Part shown: one piece after another, positions 15,666 through 25,081 of the stretch
Layout of the letters: the number at the start of each line of letters is the position of its first letter
Numbering within the stretch: position 1 is the stretch's first letter
Source: Ruminococcus sp.
GTDB lineage: Bacteria > Bacillota > Clostridia > Oscillospirales > Ruminococcaceae
Length of the DNA: 64,000 nt
Direction: 5' to 3'
Assembly (NCBI GenBank): GCA_029062165.1
Contig: JAIDQQ010000023.1
Coordinates: forward strand, 543,889 to 607,888
Position numbers and translations under genes: made by a program
Notes under the pieces: generated by a model
Seen by the model: only the letters and a program-made list of their open reading frames with translations
What the model was told of the DNA's origin: nothing
Database searches by the model: none

Positions 15666-15694
15666 TATACTTTCTTTAAAATGTATAGTATAAT
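15666..15694 (+). promoter_or_regulatory. promoter of GH9-GH16 gene, weak -35
   Basis: The -10 is TATAAT (15689-15694), but the box 17 nt upstream is a poor TATACT. That fits an activator-dependent promoter next to the repeat array. Confidence 0.5.
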
Positions 15695-15732
15695 TTCAAC
15701 ATAGTTTACGAATTTTATGGAGGATTAACAAT

Positions 15733-18700
15733 ATGAAGAAAAATCTCTTTAAACGCTGTACAGCTTTACTTGCTATGTGTGGCGTTATGATATCTGCTAT
15801 GCCATTGGCTTCAATACCGGTTTATGCCGAATCAAATCTTATAGATAATTCTACTTTTGACAGTGGTGTTTCCGGCTGGAGTACGTACAAGGAATCCGGT
15901 GGTAGCTGTTCGCTCTCTACAGATAACGGCAGACTGGCTCTTAAAGTAAGCAGTACCGGCAAGGTAAATTACGCCGTACAGGTATGTTACGACATCATAC
16001 CGCTTTATCAGAATGGTGTATACCGTCTTAAATACGACATCTCTTCAAGCGTCGACAGATACGTTGAAGGCATGATTCAACAGAACGGCGGTACTTATCA
16101 GGCTTACACATGGAAAGGTCTTAATCTTACTTCCGAACCGCAGACCGTCGATTATGAATTTACTATGGAAGCCGATACTGACATAATGGCAAAAATGGTT
16201 TTCAACTGTGGCTTACAGGAAAAGGACGGCGTGGAACTTCCGGAGCATACAATATATCTTGATAACGTATCTCTCGAATTAATCGACGATTCCGAAGTTG
16301 ACTACAGTGCAACACGTCCTTACGAACCCGATATTATGACAAATCAGGTAGGTTACAAGCCTGACAGCCGTAAAATTGCGGTAATCAGAAATGCAGACGC
16401 TGTAAATACAAATGAATTTGCAGTTGTTAATGCTGATACAAAAGAAGTTGTTTACACCGGTGTTGTTTCCGAGGCAATGCATAATGCTCTGGCTGATGAA
16501 ACAAACTACAAGGCTGATTTTTCGGCAGTTACAACCTCCGGAAGATATTACATATCATATGGCGGACTTGATGATTCATACGTTTTTGAAATCGGTGATA
16601 ATGTCTATAATAACCTGCTCGATGACAGCATTAAAATGTTATATCTACAGCGTTGTGGCGTGGAAGTAAATGATGATACTTTCGGTCATAAGGCTTGTCA
16701 CGATACCCTCGCTACCGTATACGGTACAGACCAGAAAATAGATGTATCAGGCGGTTGGCATGATGCCGGTGACTACGGACGTTATGTAGTACCGGCAGCC
16801 AAGGCAGTAGCCGATTTACTTTATGCATACGGTGCTAATCCGTCACTCTACAGCGACAATATAGGCATTCCCGAAAGTAACAACGGTGTTCCGGATATTC
16901 TCGATGAAGTACGTTTTGAACTTGAATGGATGATTAAAATGCAGGATTCCAATGGTGGCGTACATCATAAAGTTTCATGCGAATCTTTCCCAGGTTACGT
17001 TATGCCCGAAAAAGAAACTCAACCTCTTATTGTTACGGAAATTTCAACTACTGCTACTGCTGATTTCTGTGCGTCTATGGCACTCGCCTACGAGTACTAC
17101 AAGGACGTTGACAGCGATTTTGCGGAAAAATGTCTTGACTGTGCAAAGAAAGCATGGAGTTTTCTTAAAGAACATCCGGAATTTATCTTCAAAAATCCGG
17201 AAGATATTGTCACCGGCGATTACGGTGACAGATACGACACAGACGAACGTTACTGGGCTGCCACACAGATGTACAGGGCTACCGGCGATATAAGTTACAT
17301 GGACGGCGTTTCAGCTTTTACCGGTCTTGACTGGTCAACAGTAGGCGATTACGGTAATATAGCTATCCTTACCATGAAAGACGTTGACAAGGAATCCGAT
17401 ATCTATAACAAGGCAAAGAAAAATATTATAAGTCAGGCTGATAAGTTCGTGAACACCTCTCAAAATACAGCCTACGGGGTCTCACAGACGAAATTCAACT
17501 GGGGTAGTAATATGACCATAGCTAACTCCGGTATCGTTTTAGGGCTTGCGTATCAGCTTACAGGAGAAGAAAAATATATCAACGGTGCAAACAGTCAGCT
17601 TGATTACTTGCTTGGCGTAAATCCAATCGGCGAATGTTTCGTGACCGGTTATGGTACGGTATCGCCGGAGAATCCACACCACAGACCGTCAATGGCACAG
17701 AATCAGGCTATGAAAGGTATGTTAGTAGGCGGTGTAAACTCCGCTCTCGAAGACAGTGCCGCAAAAGCATACTGTAAAGGACTTCCACCGGCAAAATGTT
17801 ATATTGATAACTCCGAAAGCTATTCGACTAATGAAATTACTATCTACTGGAATTCACCGTTGACTTATCTTATTTCGCTTACGGAAGAATCCGGAAATAC
17901 AGGCGATATTCTCTGGGGTGACGCCAACTGCGACAAGGAAGTTTCACTTGCTGACGCCGTACTTATTATGCAGTCGCTTTCCAATCCGGACATATACACA
18001 CTCACGGAGCAGGGTAAAATAAATGCTGACGTATACAACAACGGCGACGGTATAACTTCAAATGATGCCCTTACTATTCAGAAAGTAATGATAAATCTGC
18101 TTAAACAAAGCGATTTGCCGTTATCGGATACGGATAAACCTGTTCAGACTACTACTACCACTACTACCAAACCTACAACAACTACTACAACTACTGCAAC
18201 TACTGTTCCGGACAGCAGTTCCGGTATAAAGGATTACGGTACGCCTATGAACGATAAGGCAACAGTTGTAGCGGATTTCCGTAAGGGTGAAACGCCTGTA
18301 TTCTTCGCCTCGGACGGCTGGACGAACGGAAGCTGTTTCGATTGTGGCTGGTATAAGGAAAATACTTCTTTCGACGGTGGTGTACTTAATCTCACTATAG
18401 ACAAGGATAAATCCGGAAAATATAACTACTCCGGTGCAGAGTACAGAACGACTGATTTCTATAGTTACGGCTATTACGAGACCTCTATGCAGGCTATCAA
18501 GAATGACGGCGTTGTATCATCTTTCTTTACTTATACAGGACCGTCAGATGATAACCCTTGGGACGAGATAGACATTGAAATTCTCGGTAAGGATACTACC
18601 AAAGTACAGTTCAATTACTATACAAACGGTACAGGTAATCACGAATTTATGTATGACCTCGGTTTTGACGCTTCGGAAGGCTTCCATACATACGGCTTCG

Positions 18701-18894
18701 ACTGGCAGAAAGACCACATAACATGGTACGTCGACGGAAAAGAAGTATATACCGCTAAGGATAATATACCGTCTACTTCCGGCAAGATTATGATGAATGC
18801 TTGGAACGGTATAGGCGTTGACGAATGGCTTAATCCTTTCAATGGCAATACACCTCTTACAGCACGCTATCAGTGGGTGACATATAATAAGTAA
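15733..18894 (+). CDS. secreted bifunctional GH9 endoglucanase - dockerin - GH16 beta-glucanase
   Basis: This 1053-aa extracellular enzyme has a signal peptide (about 1-32, cut after VYA). A CBM4/9-like carbohydrate-binding module follows (about 34-185), then an Ig-like cellulase N-domain (about 195-285). The GH9 catalytic domain (about 290-725) has the Asp motif [13 protein letters not shown], the NPHHRPS His motif and the acid Glu in [13 protein letters not shown] type I dockerin (about 735-805) shows two Ca2+-binding repeats ([29 protein letters not shown]). After a Thr-rich linker comes a GH16 domain (about 840-1053) with DEIDIEILG. It should attach to a cellulosome scaffoldin and attack cellulose and mixed-linkage glucan. 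The dockerin in the middle is unusual; dockerins are usually terminal. The stop lies at an AT-rich repeat. Confidence 0.95.
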   Translation: MKKNLFKRCTALLAMCGVMISAMPLASIPVYAESNLIDNSTFDSGVSGWSTYKESGGSCSLSTDNGRLALKVSSTGKVNYAVQVCYDIIPLYQNGVYRLKYDISSSVDRYVEGMIQQNGGTYQAYTWKGLNLTSEPQTVDYEFTMEADTDIMAKMVFNCGLQEKDGVELPEHTIYLDNVSLELIDDSEVDYSATRPYEPDIMTNQVGYKPDSRKIAVIRNADAVNTNEFAVVNADTKEVVYTGVVSEAMHNALADETNYKADFSAVTTSGRYYISYGGLDDSYVFEIGDNVYNNLLDDSIKMLYLQRCGVEVNDDTFGHKACHDTLATVYGTDQKIDVSGGWHDAGDYGRYVVPAAKAVADLLYAYGANPSLYSDNIGIPESNNGVPDILDEVRFELEWMIKMQDSNGGVHHKVSCESFPGYVMPEKETQPLIVTEISTTATADFCASMALAYEYYKDVDSDFAEKCLDCAKKAWSFLKEHPEFIFKNPEDIVTGDYGDRYDTDERYWAATQMYRATGDISYMDGVSAFTGLDWSTVGDYGNIAILTMKDVDKESDIYNKAKKNIISQADKFVNTSQNTAYGVSQTKFNWGSNMTIANSGIVLGLAYQLTGEEKYINGANSQLDYLLGVNPIGECFVTGYGTVSPENPHHRPSMAQNQAMKGMLVGGVNSALEDSAAKAYCKGLPPAKCYIDNSESYSTNEITIYWNSPLTYLISLTEESGNTGDILWGDANCDKEVSLADAVLIMQSLSNPDIYTLTEQGKINADVYNNGDGITSNDALTIQKVMINLLKQSDLPLSDTDKPVQTTTTTTTKPTTTTTTTATTVPDSSSGIKDYGTPMNDKATVVADFRKGETPVFFASDGWTNGSCFDCGWYKENTSFDGGVLNLTIDKDKSGKYNYSGAEYRTTDFYSYGYYETSMQAIKNDGVVSSFFTYTGPSDDNPWDEIDIEILGKDTTKVQFNYYTNGTGNHEFMYDLGFDASEGFHTYGFDWQKDHITWYVDGKEVYTAKDNIPSTSGKIMMNAWNGIGVDEWLNPFNGNTPLTARYQWVTYNK

Positions 18895-18938
18895 TTAATA
18901 ATTCATAATTAATAATTTTTAACACGCAAAATACAAAA

Positions 18939-18978
18939 AAATCGGTGGGGAGCAGGTATAAACTCTTCACCGGTTTTT
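18939..18978 (+). terminator. terminator of GH9-GH16 gene
   Basis: AATCGGTGGGGAG pairs with CTCTTCACCGGTT (with G-U pairs) and is followed by TTTTT. Confidence 0.85.
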
Positions 18979-19054
18979 AATTATTGTACGGAATCTACAA
19001 AAATAATATATCCGATTTGTTTAATTATACAAAAAAATTTTAACCGTAAACTTT

Positions 19055-19083
19055 TTGACGGTCTTAAATCACTTGTTTATAAA
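19055..19083 (+). promoter_or_regulatory. promoter of binding lipoprotein gene
   Basis: TTGACG, 17 nt, TATAAA, about 24 nt upstream of the chosen ATG. Confidence 0.65.
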
Positions 19084-19106
19084 AAGCAATGAAAGGTTGT
19101 GTTTTT

Positions 19107-21287
19107 ATGAAAGGTAAAAAATTAATTATCGGACTTCTTGCGGTGTTATGTGCATTTACGTCATGCGAAAACAAAAAACAAAAACCTGCTCCGGAAGTTC
19201 CGGAAGTAGATGTCATGGGCTACAGACCTACTGAAATACGTCTCACTGACAACTTCGACAAGGTTATATCCCTTGATACAAATGTAGGCGACGTCTATAT
19301 TTTCGGACAGCTGAAAAGCGGTGGTTATACCGGATATACTACCGACAGTTCTTTCAGTGAGTACGAAAGTTTCAGTTTCATACCGCAGGAAAATGAATCC
19401 GTTATGACATCTGCCTTACTGCCGTTCGGTCAGAAGGCCGTACTCACGTATCTCGACGGCGAAAACTTTCTTTACGTCTACGGCAAGGACGGTTTACAGC
19501 TACAGTCAATTGGATTAGGTAGCATAACTGACAGTCCGGAAGTAAGAGTTTCTGTTCTTCCGTATGGCAGAAATAATTATATTATCAACGTCGATAACAA
19601 ACGTCTGATAATTGCCGACAAAACCGGTTATTTATCTGATATTTCCACCGACGGCAATATTACAGGCTTTTCAAGAGGTGCGGAAAATACCGTAAACTGT
19701 CTGATAAGCGACGGCAGTTCAGAATTTATTGCCGGTATAGATATTGATTCCGCTACTCTCACCGACAAGAAAAAAATTGTTACAGATTCCAGTGCATACG
19801 CTTCCTGTATGAGCGAAAAATATTCCTGTATAAGCGTCATGGACGGCGGTATTTACGGTATCAGCGACAGTACCGTAAAGAAGATTACCGACTTCGCAAA
19901 CATGAATTTCAAGCCCTCTGAAGTCTCCGGTATTATAGAAACTTCCGACGGTAATTACGCTGTCAACGTCGGCGGAACGGTTTATTTTGTCACGGAAGAC
20001 AATATCAAAGAAGTTTCCGCTAAAAAAATAATATGGTTAGGTGCATACCAATATTATATCCCGTCAAGAATTGAAAGGTATGTGAACTTGTTTAACGAAT
20101 CTCAAGACGAATATGAAATTAAAGTCAGAACATACAAAGGACAAGACCCTGATGCTCTCTATAAGGACGTTATCAGCGGAAACGCTCCGGATATTATACC
20201 GTTCAATTTAGGTACACCGCTTGCAAGTTACGGTAAAAATGACGTTCTTTTCGCCGATTTATACCCTTTCCTCGATAATGACCCCGATTTATCCCGTGAT
20301 GATTTTTTACCAAACATTCTCACCGGTCTGGAGCGTGACGGAAAATTATATCAGATTGGTACGGAGTTCACATTAAGTACGGTTACTGTAAGTAAAGATG
20401 ACGGTATTCCGGAAAACTGGACTATCGACGATATGATTAGAATTTATGAAAATCCACCGGAAAATAAAACTCTTTTCCCGATACTTAATATGGATAAGAT
20501 AAGATTACATATTTTTACAAATTATTTTGACGAATCAATGTATATAGATTACAATAATGCGGAATGTCATTTTGATTCTCCGGATTTTATAAAGGCTCTC
20601 GAATTTTTTCAGAATAATAAAATAGGTCTCACGTATGCGGAATATGACGAGTTATCCCGACAGGAATTATTTATGATTCCGGAAGAAGAAATCGCAATAA
20701 GTTCTATTCTGTCTACGTATCCTACCAGCATAAATAATGCTGAAATGCTTTTCGATAATGCAAGGATAAATGATTCTGAAACATGGGCTGGCTATGTCGG
20801 CGACGGTACAAAAAGCGGTACTCATATTAACATGGATATTATGTATGGTATAAGTGCTACTTCGCCACATACTGACGGTGCGTGGGAGTTCTTAAAGACT
20901 ATCTTTTCAGATTATACTTCTACTTTTAAAGAAAACGGTAGTACCTATATGTTTTCAGTTGATTTTCCGGTAATTGAAAAGTATTTTGACGAATCACTTG
21001 AAGCATTTACCCATGATAACGTATACGTCGACTACGAAACCGGAAAGACTGTAGTAGAAAAACGCAAGACTTTTGACGGCAAGGAAGTTGAAAACTTTAC
21101 GCCGGAAGAAGTACAGTACTACAAAGACAAGATAACATCCGCAAGCATAGTACCGGACGATATTAATATAAGTACAATGGTATGGGACGAATTAAACGAT
21201 TATTTTGAAAATGACGGTTCAGCTAAGAAAACAGCGGAAAATATTCAGAAAAAAGTTTCGGAATATCTCAACGAAAGATACACTTAA
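19107..21287 (+). CDS. lipoprotein with propeller-like N-half and extracellular solute-binding domain
   Basis: This 726-aa surface lipoprotein has a lipobox ending FTSC after a short hydrophobic signal. Residues of roughly 30-320 form beta-rich repeats with Gly/Asp-Gly turns, like a beta-propeller. From about 325 onward it is a family-1 solute-binding protein (IERYVNLFNESQDEYEIKV, then NAPDIIPFNLG and AWEFLKTIFSDYTS). Start at 19107 (MKGKKLIIG) fits GAAAGG spacing better than the track start. No ABC permease or ATPase lies nearby, so it may serve a transporter encoded elsewhere or act as a carbohydrate sensor. The fold of the N-half is inferred from pattern only. Position after the cellulase suggests an oligosaccharide ligand. 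Confidence 0.78.
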   Translation: MKGKKLIIGLLAVLCAFTSCENKKQKPAPEVPEVDVMGYRPTEIRLTDNFDKVISLDTNVGDVYIFGQLKSGGYTGYTTDSSFSEYESFSFIPQENESVMTSALLPFGQKAVLTYLDGENFLYVYGKDGLQLQSIGLGSITDSPEVRVSVLPYGRNNYIINVDNKRLIIADKTGYLSDISTDGNITGFSRGAENTVNCLISDGSSEFIAGIDIDSATLTDKKKIVTDSSAYASCMSEKYSCISVMDGGIYGISDSTVKKITDFANMNFKPSEVSGIIETSDGNYAVNVGGTVYFVTEDNIKEVSAKKIIWLGAYQYYIPSRIERYVNLFNESQDEYEIKVRTYKGQDPDALYKDVISGNAPDIIPFNLGTPLASYGKNDVLFADLYPFLDNDPDLSRDDFLPNILTGLERDGKLYQIGTEFTLSTVTVSKDDGIPENWTIDDMIRIYENPPENKTLFPILNMDKIRLHIFTNYFDESMYIDYNNAECHFDSPDFIKALEFFQNNKIGLTYAEYDELSRQELFMIPEEEIAISSILSTYPTSINNAEMLFDNARINDSETWAGYVGDGTKSGTHINMDIMYGISATSPHTDGAWEFLKTIFSDYTSTFKENGSTYMFSVDFPVIEKYFDESLEAFTHDNVYVDYETGKTVVEKRKTFDGKEVENFTPEEVQYYKDKITSASIVPDDINISTMVWDELNDYFENDGSAKKTAENIQKKVSEYLNERYT

Positions 21288-21318
21288 TAATTCATAATGC
21301 ATAATTCATAATTATAAA

Positions 21319-21352
21319 AAAAGCGGTGAAGATTTTTTCCTCACCGTTTTTT
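21319..21352. terminator. bidirectional terminator between two binding-protein genes
   Basis: CGGTGA and TCACCG form the stem, flanked by A7 on one side and T6 on the other. It serves the convergent genes on both sides. AT-rich repeat copies flank it (21284-21317, 21366-21395). Confidence 0.85.
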
Positions 21353-21375
21353 GCGTTATGCGTGTTAAAAAATTC

Positions 21376-22143
21376 TTAATTATGAATTATTATGACCTGA
21401 CTTGAAAGGGCATAGCTTTGTGTAAAGTCTACAACTTCTTCTCTTTCGGGGGTTATAGATATTCCGGCAACACCTATGTCCGCTTCCTCGAATCCGATAG
21501 CCGTTATTATTGAACTGAAATCCATGTCTGTTATTTTCAGCTCCATGCCTAAAATATCGCAGATAGCGTTTGCCATATCGACATCAAAACCGACTATTTC
21601 ACCGTTTACTTCGTCTTCATAGGGTGGGAAGTCCGCATTGGTAGCCATAACAAGAGTACCGTTTCTTGCGACGTCTTCCGGCTGATAAGGCTTATTATCG
21701 GGATTTTCACCAATCCAGTGTTTAGAAATTTCCGTAATAGTGCCGTCACGTTTGAGTTGATTTATAGCGTCGTCGAGTTTCTGACCTAATTCTTGATTGC
21801 CTTTTTTGTAGGCTATAGCGTATTCCTCTTCGCTGAACGGTTCGGGAAGTATTTTCAGATTTTCGTAACCGCTTATGATTTCCTCTGCGGTGAGTTCGTC
21901 AATAATTACGGCATCTATTTTTTTTTCGTCGAGAGCCTTTACAGCTTCGGAAGCGTTCTTGTATTTTTCCACAGTTGCACCGGAAATATCCTTAGCGAGT
22001 TTATAACCGGTAGTACCGATTTGTGTTCCGATAACTTTTCCGGATAGGTCATCAGCACCGGAAATTGTCTGATTTTCTTTTTTTCCGCAACCACCGGACA
22101 ATATAACCGATATTACTGCAAATATACTCAAAAATTTTTTCAT
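21376..22143 (-). CDS. circularly permuted amino-acid-binding lipoprotein (SBP_bac_3)
   Basis: This 255-aa lipoprotein (lipobox LSGGC) belongs to the polar-amino-acid binding family, but its two halves are in swapped order. After the signal comes the normally C-terminal half: DLSGKVIGTQIGTTGYKLAK, then KKIDAVIIDELTAEE and LKRDGTITEISKHW. Only then, at about residue 155, comes the usual N-terminal half: GTLVMATNADFPPYE, GFDVDMANAICDILG, ITPEREEVVDFTQSYALSSQVI. Each half occurs once, so both lobes of a Venus-flytrap fold can still form. The C-terminus (IIIHN) lies in an AT-rich repeat. Start at 22143 follows AAGAGTGG. No transporter genes are adjacent; it is probably co-transcribed with brnTA upstream. 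Confidence 0.85.
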   Translation of the reverse strand: MKKFLSIFAVISVILSGGCGKKENQTISGADDLSGKVIGTQIGTTGYKLAKDISGATVEKYKNASEAVKALDEKKIDAVIIDELTAEEIISGYENLKILPEPFSEEEYAIAYKKGNQELGQKLDDAINQLKRDGTITEISKHWIGENPDNKPYQPEDVARNGTLVMATNADFPPYEDEVNGEIVGFDVDMANAICDILGMELKITDMDFSSIITAIGFEEADIGVAGISITPEREEVVDFTQSYALSSQVIIIHN

Positions 22144-22174
22144 AAAAACCACTCTTTTCTTATAATTTAAAAAA

Positions 22175-22390
22175 TCAGTCCCATGAAATATCAATTTTCC
22201 GGTTTTTGTTCATGCAGTCGGCAAGATAGAGATTGATAAGTGTCTGATATGGAATACCGGAATCCGCTGACATCTGCCTGAAAAAATCAATTACTTTGCA
22301 GTCTATATTTATAGTAATCTGTTGCCTTAGTTTTTTTGCATACGGATTTTTACGTGGGTTAAGTTCTTCAATGTTATATTCGTCTCTCAT
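22175..22390 (-). CDS. brnA: BrnA-family antitoxin
   Basis: This 71-aa ribbon-helix-helix-type antitoxin (QQITINIDCKVIDFFRQMSADSGIPYQTLINLYLADCM) matches the BrnA pattern. It binds and neutralises BrnT, and the complex usually represses its own promoter. It starts 4 nt after the brnT stop, with the toxin first and the antitoxin second, the normal order of this family. The next gene downstream is the permuted binding protein, with no clear promoter between. Confidence 0.88.
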   Translation of the reverse strand: MRDEYNIEELNPRKNPYAKKLRQQITINIDCKVIDFFRQMSADSGIPYQTLINLYLADCMNKNRKIDISWD

Positions 22391-22394
22391 GAAA

Positions 22395-22685
22395 TCACCA
22401 GCCTTTCAGATAAGTTTTCTTTTCATTTTTTGTTGCTTTTCGGGCGGAAATAATCCAGATAATGTTATCATTATCCCTGTAACAATGGCTTACAATACAT
22501 ATTTTTTGAGATACTGTCATTCCTATAATCAGAAATCTTTCTTCACCTATGGAATGTTCAGGGTCATCAAAAAGAATAGCATTATCGTCTTCAAAAACCT
22601 CCTTTGCCTCCTCAAATGATAAGCCATGTTTACTTTTATTAATTGTATTTTTATTTTCGTCCCATTCAAATATAAGATTTTCCAT
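22395..22685 (-). CDS. brnT: BrnT-family toxin (RelE-like ribonuclease)
   Basis: This 96-aa protein has the family start FEWDENKNTINKSKHGLSFEEAKEVF and the basic C-terminal motif IISARKATKNEKKTY. BrnT is a small ribonuclease that stops growth when BrnA is lost. The start is firm because the FEWD motif begins at residue 6. The -10 box ends only 6 nt before the ATG, so the mRNA should begin at or next to the start codon and be leaderless. That is an odd feature for a toxin gene. Confidence 0.9.
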   Translation of the reverse strand: MENLIFEWDENKNTINKSKHGLSFEEAKEVFEDDNAILFDDPEHSIGEERFLIIGMTVSQKICIVSHCYRDNDNIIWIISARKATKNEKKTYLKGW

Positions 22686-22691
22686 AATTAT

Positions 22692-22720
22692 ATTATAATT
22701 AAAAAATAATTATCTGTCAA
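22692..22720 (-). promoter_or_regulatory. promoter of brnTA, leaderless
   Basis: TTGACA, 17 nt, TATAAT on the minus strand. Transcription would start about 7 nt after the -10, that is at the brnT ATG. Confidence 0.85.
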
Positions 22721-22846
22721 GAGGTTTTTAAAAATTTCTGCAATTAATAATTATTAATTTCACAAAATTATCATATCATTAACGTATGTTTTACACATGA
22801 CAGTATTAATATTATCTAACCCCGTTAAATAAAAGGAGGAATTTTT

Positions 22847-23293
22847 ATGGCAGACCGTGAATATGTTTTGAACGTCATTCAAAGGCTACATCCTAAACCG
22901 CCTAATGACGTTTCACGGCGATTCAGCGACGATAACGCCGGTATCGCCTGTATGCTGAAATATCTCTATGACGCCGAAAAACCAGTTTCGGCAGGCGAGA
23001 TAAGTCGGTTTATGAGGGTCAGTACCGCAAGGGTTTCCGTACTGCTGAAAAAAATGTACGAAAAAGATTACATTATCCGTGACAGTTGTTCCGAAGATGC
23101 ACGTCGGCTTATGATTTCGCTTTCCGGAGCAGGTAAGGCGGAATTTATCAGACGTCAGGAAAAAATGATTGAAACATTCAGTCTTATTATTGACCGTATC
23201 GGCACGGAACGCATGGAAGAATTTATTTCCGTCAGCAATGAAATAAGAGATATTGTTTCGGCGGAAATAAAAAAAGAAATCAATAATTCTTAA
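22847..23293 (+). CDS. MarR-family transcriptional regulator
   Basis: This 148-aa winged-helix regulator has its recognition region at PVSAGEISRFMRVSTARVSVLLKKM and its wing at DYIIRDSCSEDARRLMISLSGAG. Dimerisation helices lie at both ends. It stands 20 nt ahead of the ABC exporter genes with AAAGGAGG before its ATG, the classic arrangement of a drug-responsive repressor controlling its own operon. I see no clear -35/-10 in the 161-nt gap upstream beyond a weak TTTACA box near 22790. Confidence 0.9.
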   Translation: MADREYVLNVIQRLHPKPPNDVSRRFSDDNAGIACMLKYLYDAEKPVSAGEISRFMRVSTARVSVLLKKMYEKDYIIRDSCSEDARRLMISLSGAGKAEFIRRQEKMIETFSLIIDRIGTERMEEFISVSNEIRDIVSAEIKKEINNS

Positions 23294-23313
23294 AGAAAGG
23301 TGGTAATTTTTTA

Positions 23314-25080
23314 ATGCTTAAGATTTTCAGAAACCTCAAAAAGCGTGATGTCTGTTTCATGCTTGTATGCGTACTGCTTGTTATAGCACAGGTATGGCTT
23401 GACCTCACTATGCCGGACTATACACAGAAATTAACGGAATCCGTTTCAGCCGGTTCTATAGAAATGAACGAAGTACTTAAAAACGGCGGTATGATGCTTT
23501 TATGTGCCGTCGGAAGTATGGTATCGGCTATGTTATGCGGATTCTTTGCCTCACAGGTTGCGGCGAATTTTGCTAAAACCTTACGTGAAAAACTTTTCGG
23601 ACATATACTTAAATTCTCAAATGCCGAGATAAACAGATTTTCCACACCAAGCCTTATAACACGTACTACCAACGACGTTGTACAGTTACAGATGTTAATT
23701 GCTATGGGTATGCAGATGATGATAAAAGCACCTGTTACGGCTATATGGGCTATCATAAAAATATCTGATTCCAGCGTGGAATGGACTACAGCCGTATTCG
23801 TATGCGTTGCTGTGGTAATCGTGACCATATCGCTTCTGGTAGGTCTTGCATATCCTAAATTCAGACAGATTCAGAAACTCACTGACAATCTCAACGATGT
23901 CACACGTGAAAATATCAGCGGTGTAAGAGTTGTACGTGCATTCAATGCCGAAAAGTATCAGGAAAAGAAATTCGATAAGGTCAACGACGATATTACTAAA
24001 AATCATCTGTTTACCAGTCGTATAATGGGCGTAATGATGCCTGTCATGATGATGGCTATGAACGGTCTGACCCTTGCTATCTACTGGATTGGTGCGTACC
24101 TGATAAACAATGCGGAAATAGCCGGAAGAGCCGAAGTTATCGGTAATATGACCGCTTTCACACAGTATGCGTTGCAGATTATGGGTGCGTTTATGATGTT
24201 GGTAATGATTTTCATAATTATGCCTCGTACTATGGTATCGGCAAAACGTATAAACGAAGTCCTTGAAACTCAACCTACTATAGACTACAAATCACAGGAA
24301 GTCAAGACCATAGGTCACGGAAAAATTGAGTTTAAAAACGTATCGTTTGCCTACTCCGATTCCGGTAAACCATGTCTTAAAAATCTAAGTTTCGAGATTA
24401 ACGAGGGCGAGACTTTCGCTATAATAGGTGCTACCGGTACTGGTAAATCAACGCTTGTCAATCTGATACCACGTTATTATGATACAACCGCCGGTGAAGT
24501 ACTTATCGACGGCGTTAATATCAAGGAATATCCCGAAGAACAGCTTGAAAAAATGGTATCCGTCGCACCACAGAAAGCTACTTTGTTTTCCGGTGACATA
24601 AAATCAAATATCACATACGGCTGTAAGGAAGAAGTCCCAGATAATGACGTAAGAATTACTAAAGCCCTTGAGGTTTCCAAATCCGATTTTGTCGGAAATC
24701 TCGCTGACGGTATTCACTCTAAAGTAGCACAGGGCGGTACTAACTATTCCGGCGGTCAGAAACAACGACTTTCTATAGCAAGAGCAGTTTTCAAGAACTC
24801 TGAAATCATGATTTTTGACGATACTTTTTCCGCTCTTGACTACAAAACCGATATGCTTGTAAGAAAGTCCATACGTGAGGAACTTACAGGAACTACTGTA
24901 ATAATAGTAGCACAGCGAATAGGTACTATCAGAAATGCCGATAAAATTCTTGTACTCCATGACGGTGAAATAGCAGGTATCGGCAGACATGAAGAACTTA
25001 TGGAAAACTGTTCCATATACAAGGAAATAGCACTTTCACAGTTATCAGAAGAAGAATTATCCGGAAAGGAGCGTGTATAA
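23314..25080 (+). CDS. ABC exporter half-transporter, degenerate ATP site subunit
   Basis: This 588-aa protein has six N-terminal membrane helices and a C-terminal ATPase domain: Walker A GATGTGKST, signature YSGGQKQRLSIARA, Walker B IMIFDD. The catalytic Glu is Asp and the switch His is Gln (VAQRIGTI). It therefore contributes a non-hydrolysing site. The signature is intact and would complete the active site of the partner encoded next. Together they resemble TM287/288- or LmrCD-type heterodimeric drug exporters. AAAGGTGG lies upstream. Confidence 0.93.
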   Translation: MLKIFRNLKKRDVCFMLVCVLLVIAQVWLDLTMPDYTQKLTESVSAGSIEMNEVLKNGGMMLLCAVGSMVSAMLCGFFASQVAANFAKTLREKLFGHILKFSNAEINRFSTPSLITRTTNDVVQLQMLIAMGMQMMIKAPVTAIWAIIKISDSSVEWTTAVFVCVAVVIVTISLLVGLAYPKFRQIQKLTDNLNDVTRENISGVRVVRAFNAEKYQEKKFDKVNDDITKNHLFTSRIMGVMMPVMMMAMNGLTLAIYWIGAYLINNAEIAGRAEVIGNMTAFTQYALQIMGAFMMLVMIFIIMPRTMVSAKRINEVLETQPTIDYKSQEVKTIGHGKIEFKNVSFAYSDSGKPCLKNLSFEINEGETFAIIGATGTGKSTLVNLIPRYYDTTAGEVLIDGVNIKEYPEEQLEKMVSVAPQKATLFSGDIKSNITYGCKEEVPDNDVRITKALEVSKSDFVGNLADGIHSKVAQGGTNYSGGQKQRLSIARAVFKNSEIMIFDDTFSALDYKTDMLVRKSIREELTGTTVIIVAQRIGTIRNADKILVLHDGEIAGIGRHEELMENCSIYKEIALSQLSEEELSGKERV

Positions 25081-25081
25081 T

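Noticed and set aside
22296-22619. 107-aa plus-strand ORF opposite brnTA
   Set aside because: It has no ribosome site, and the opposite strand encodes well-matched BrnT and BrnA.
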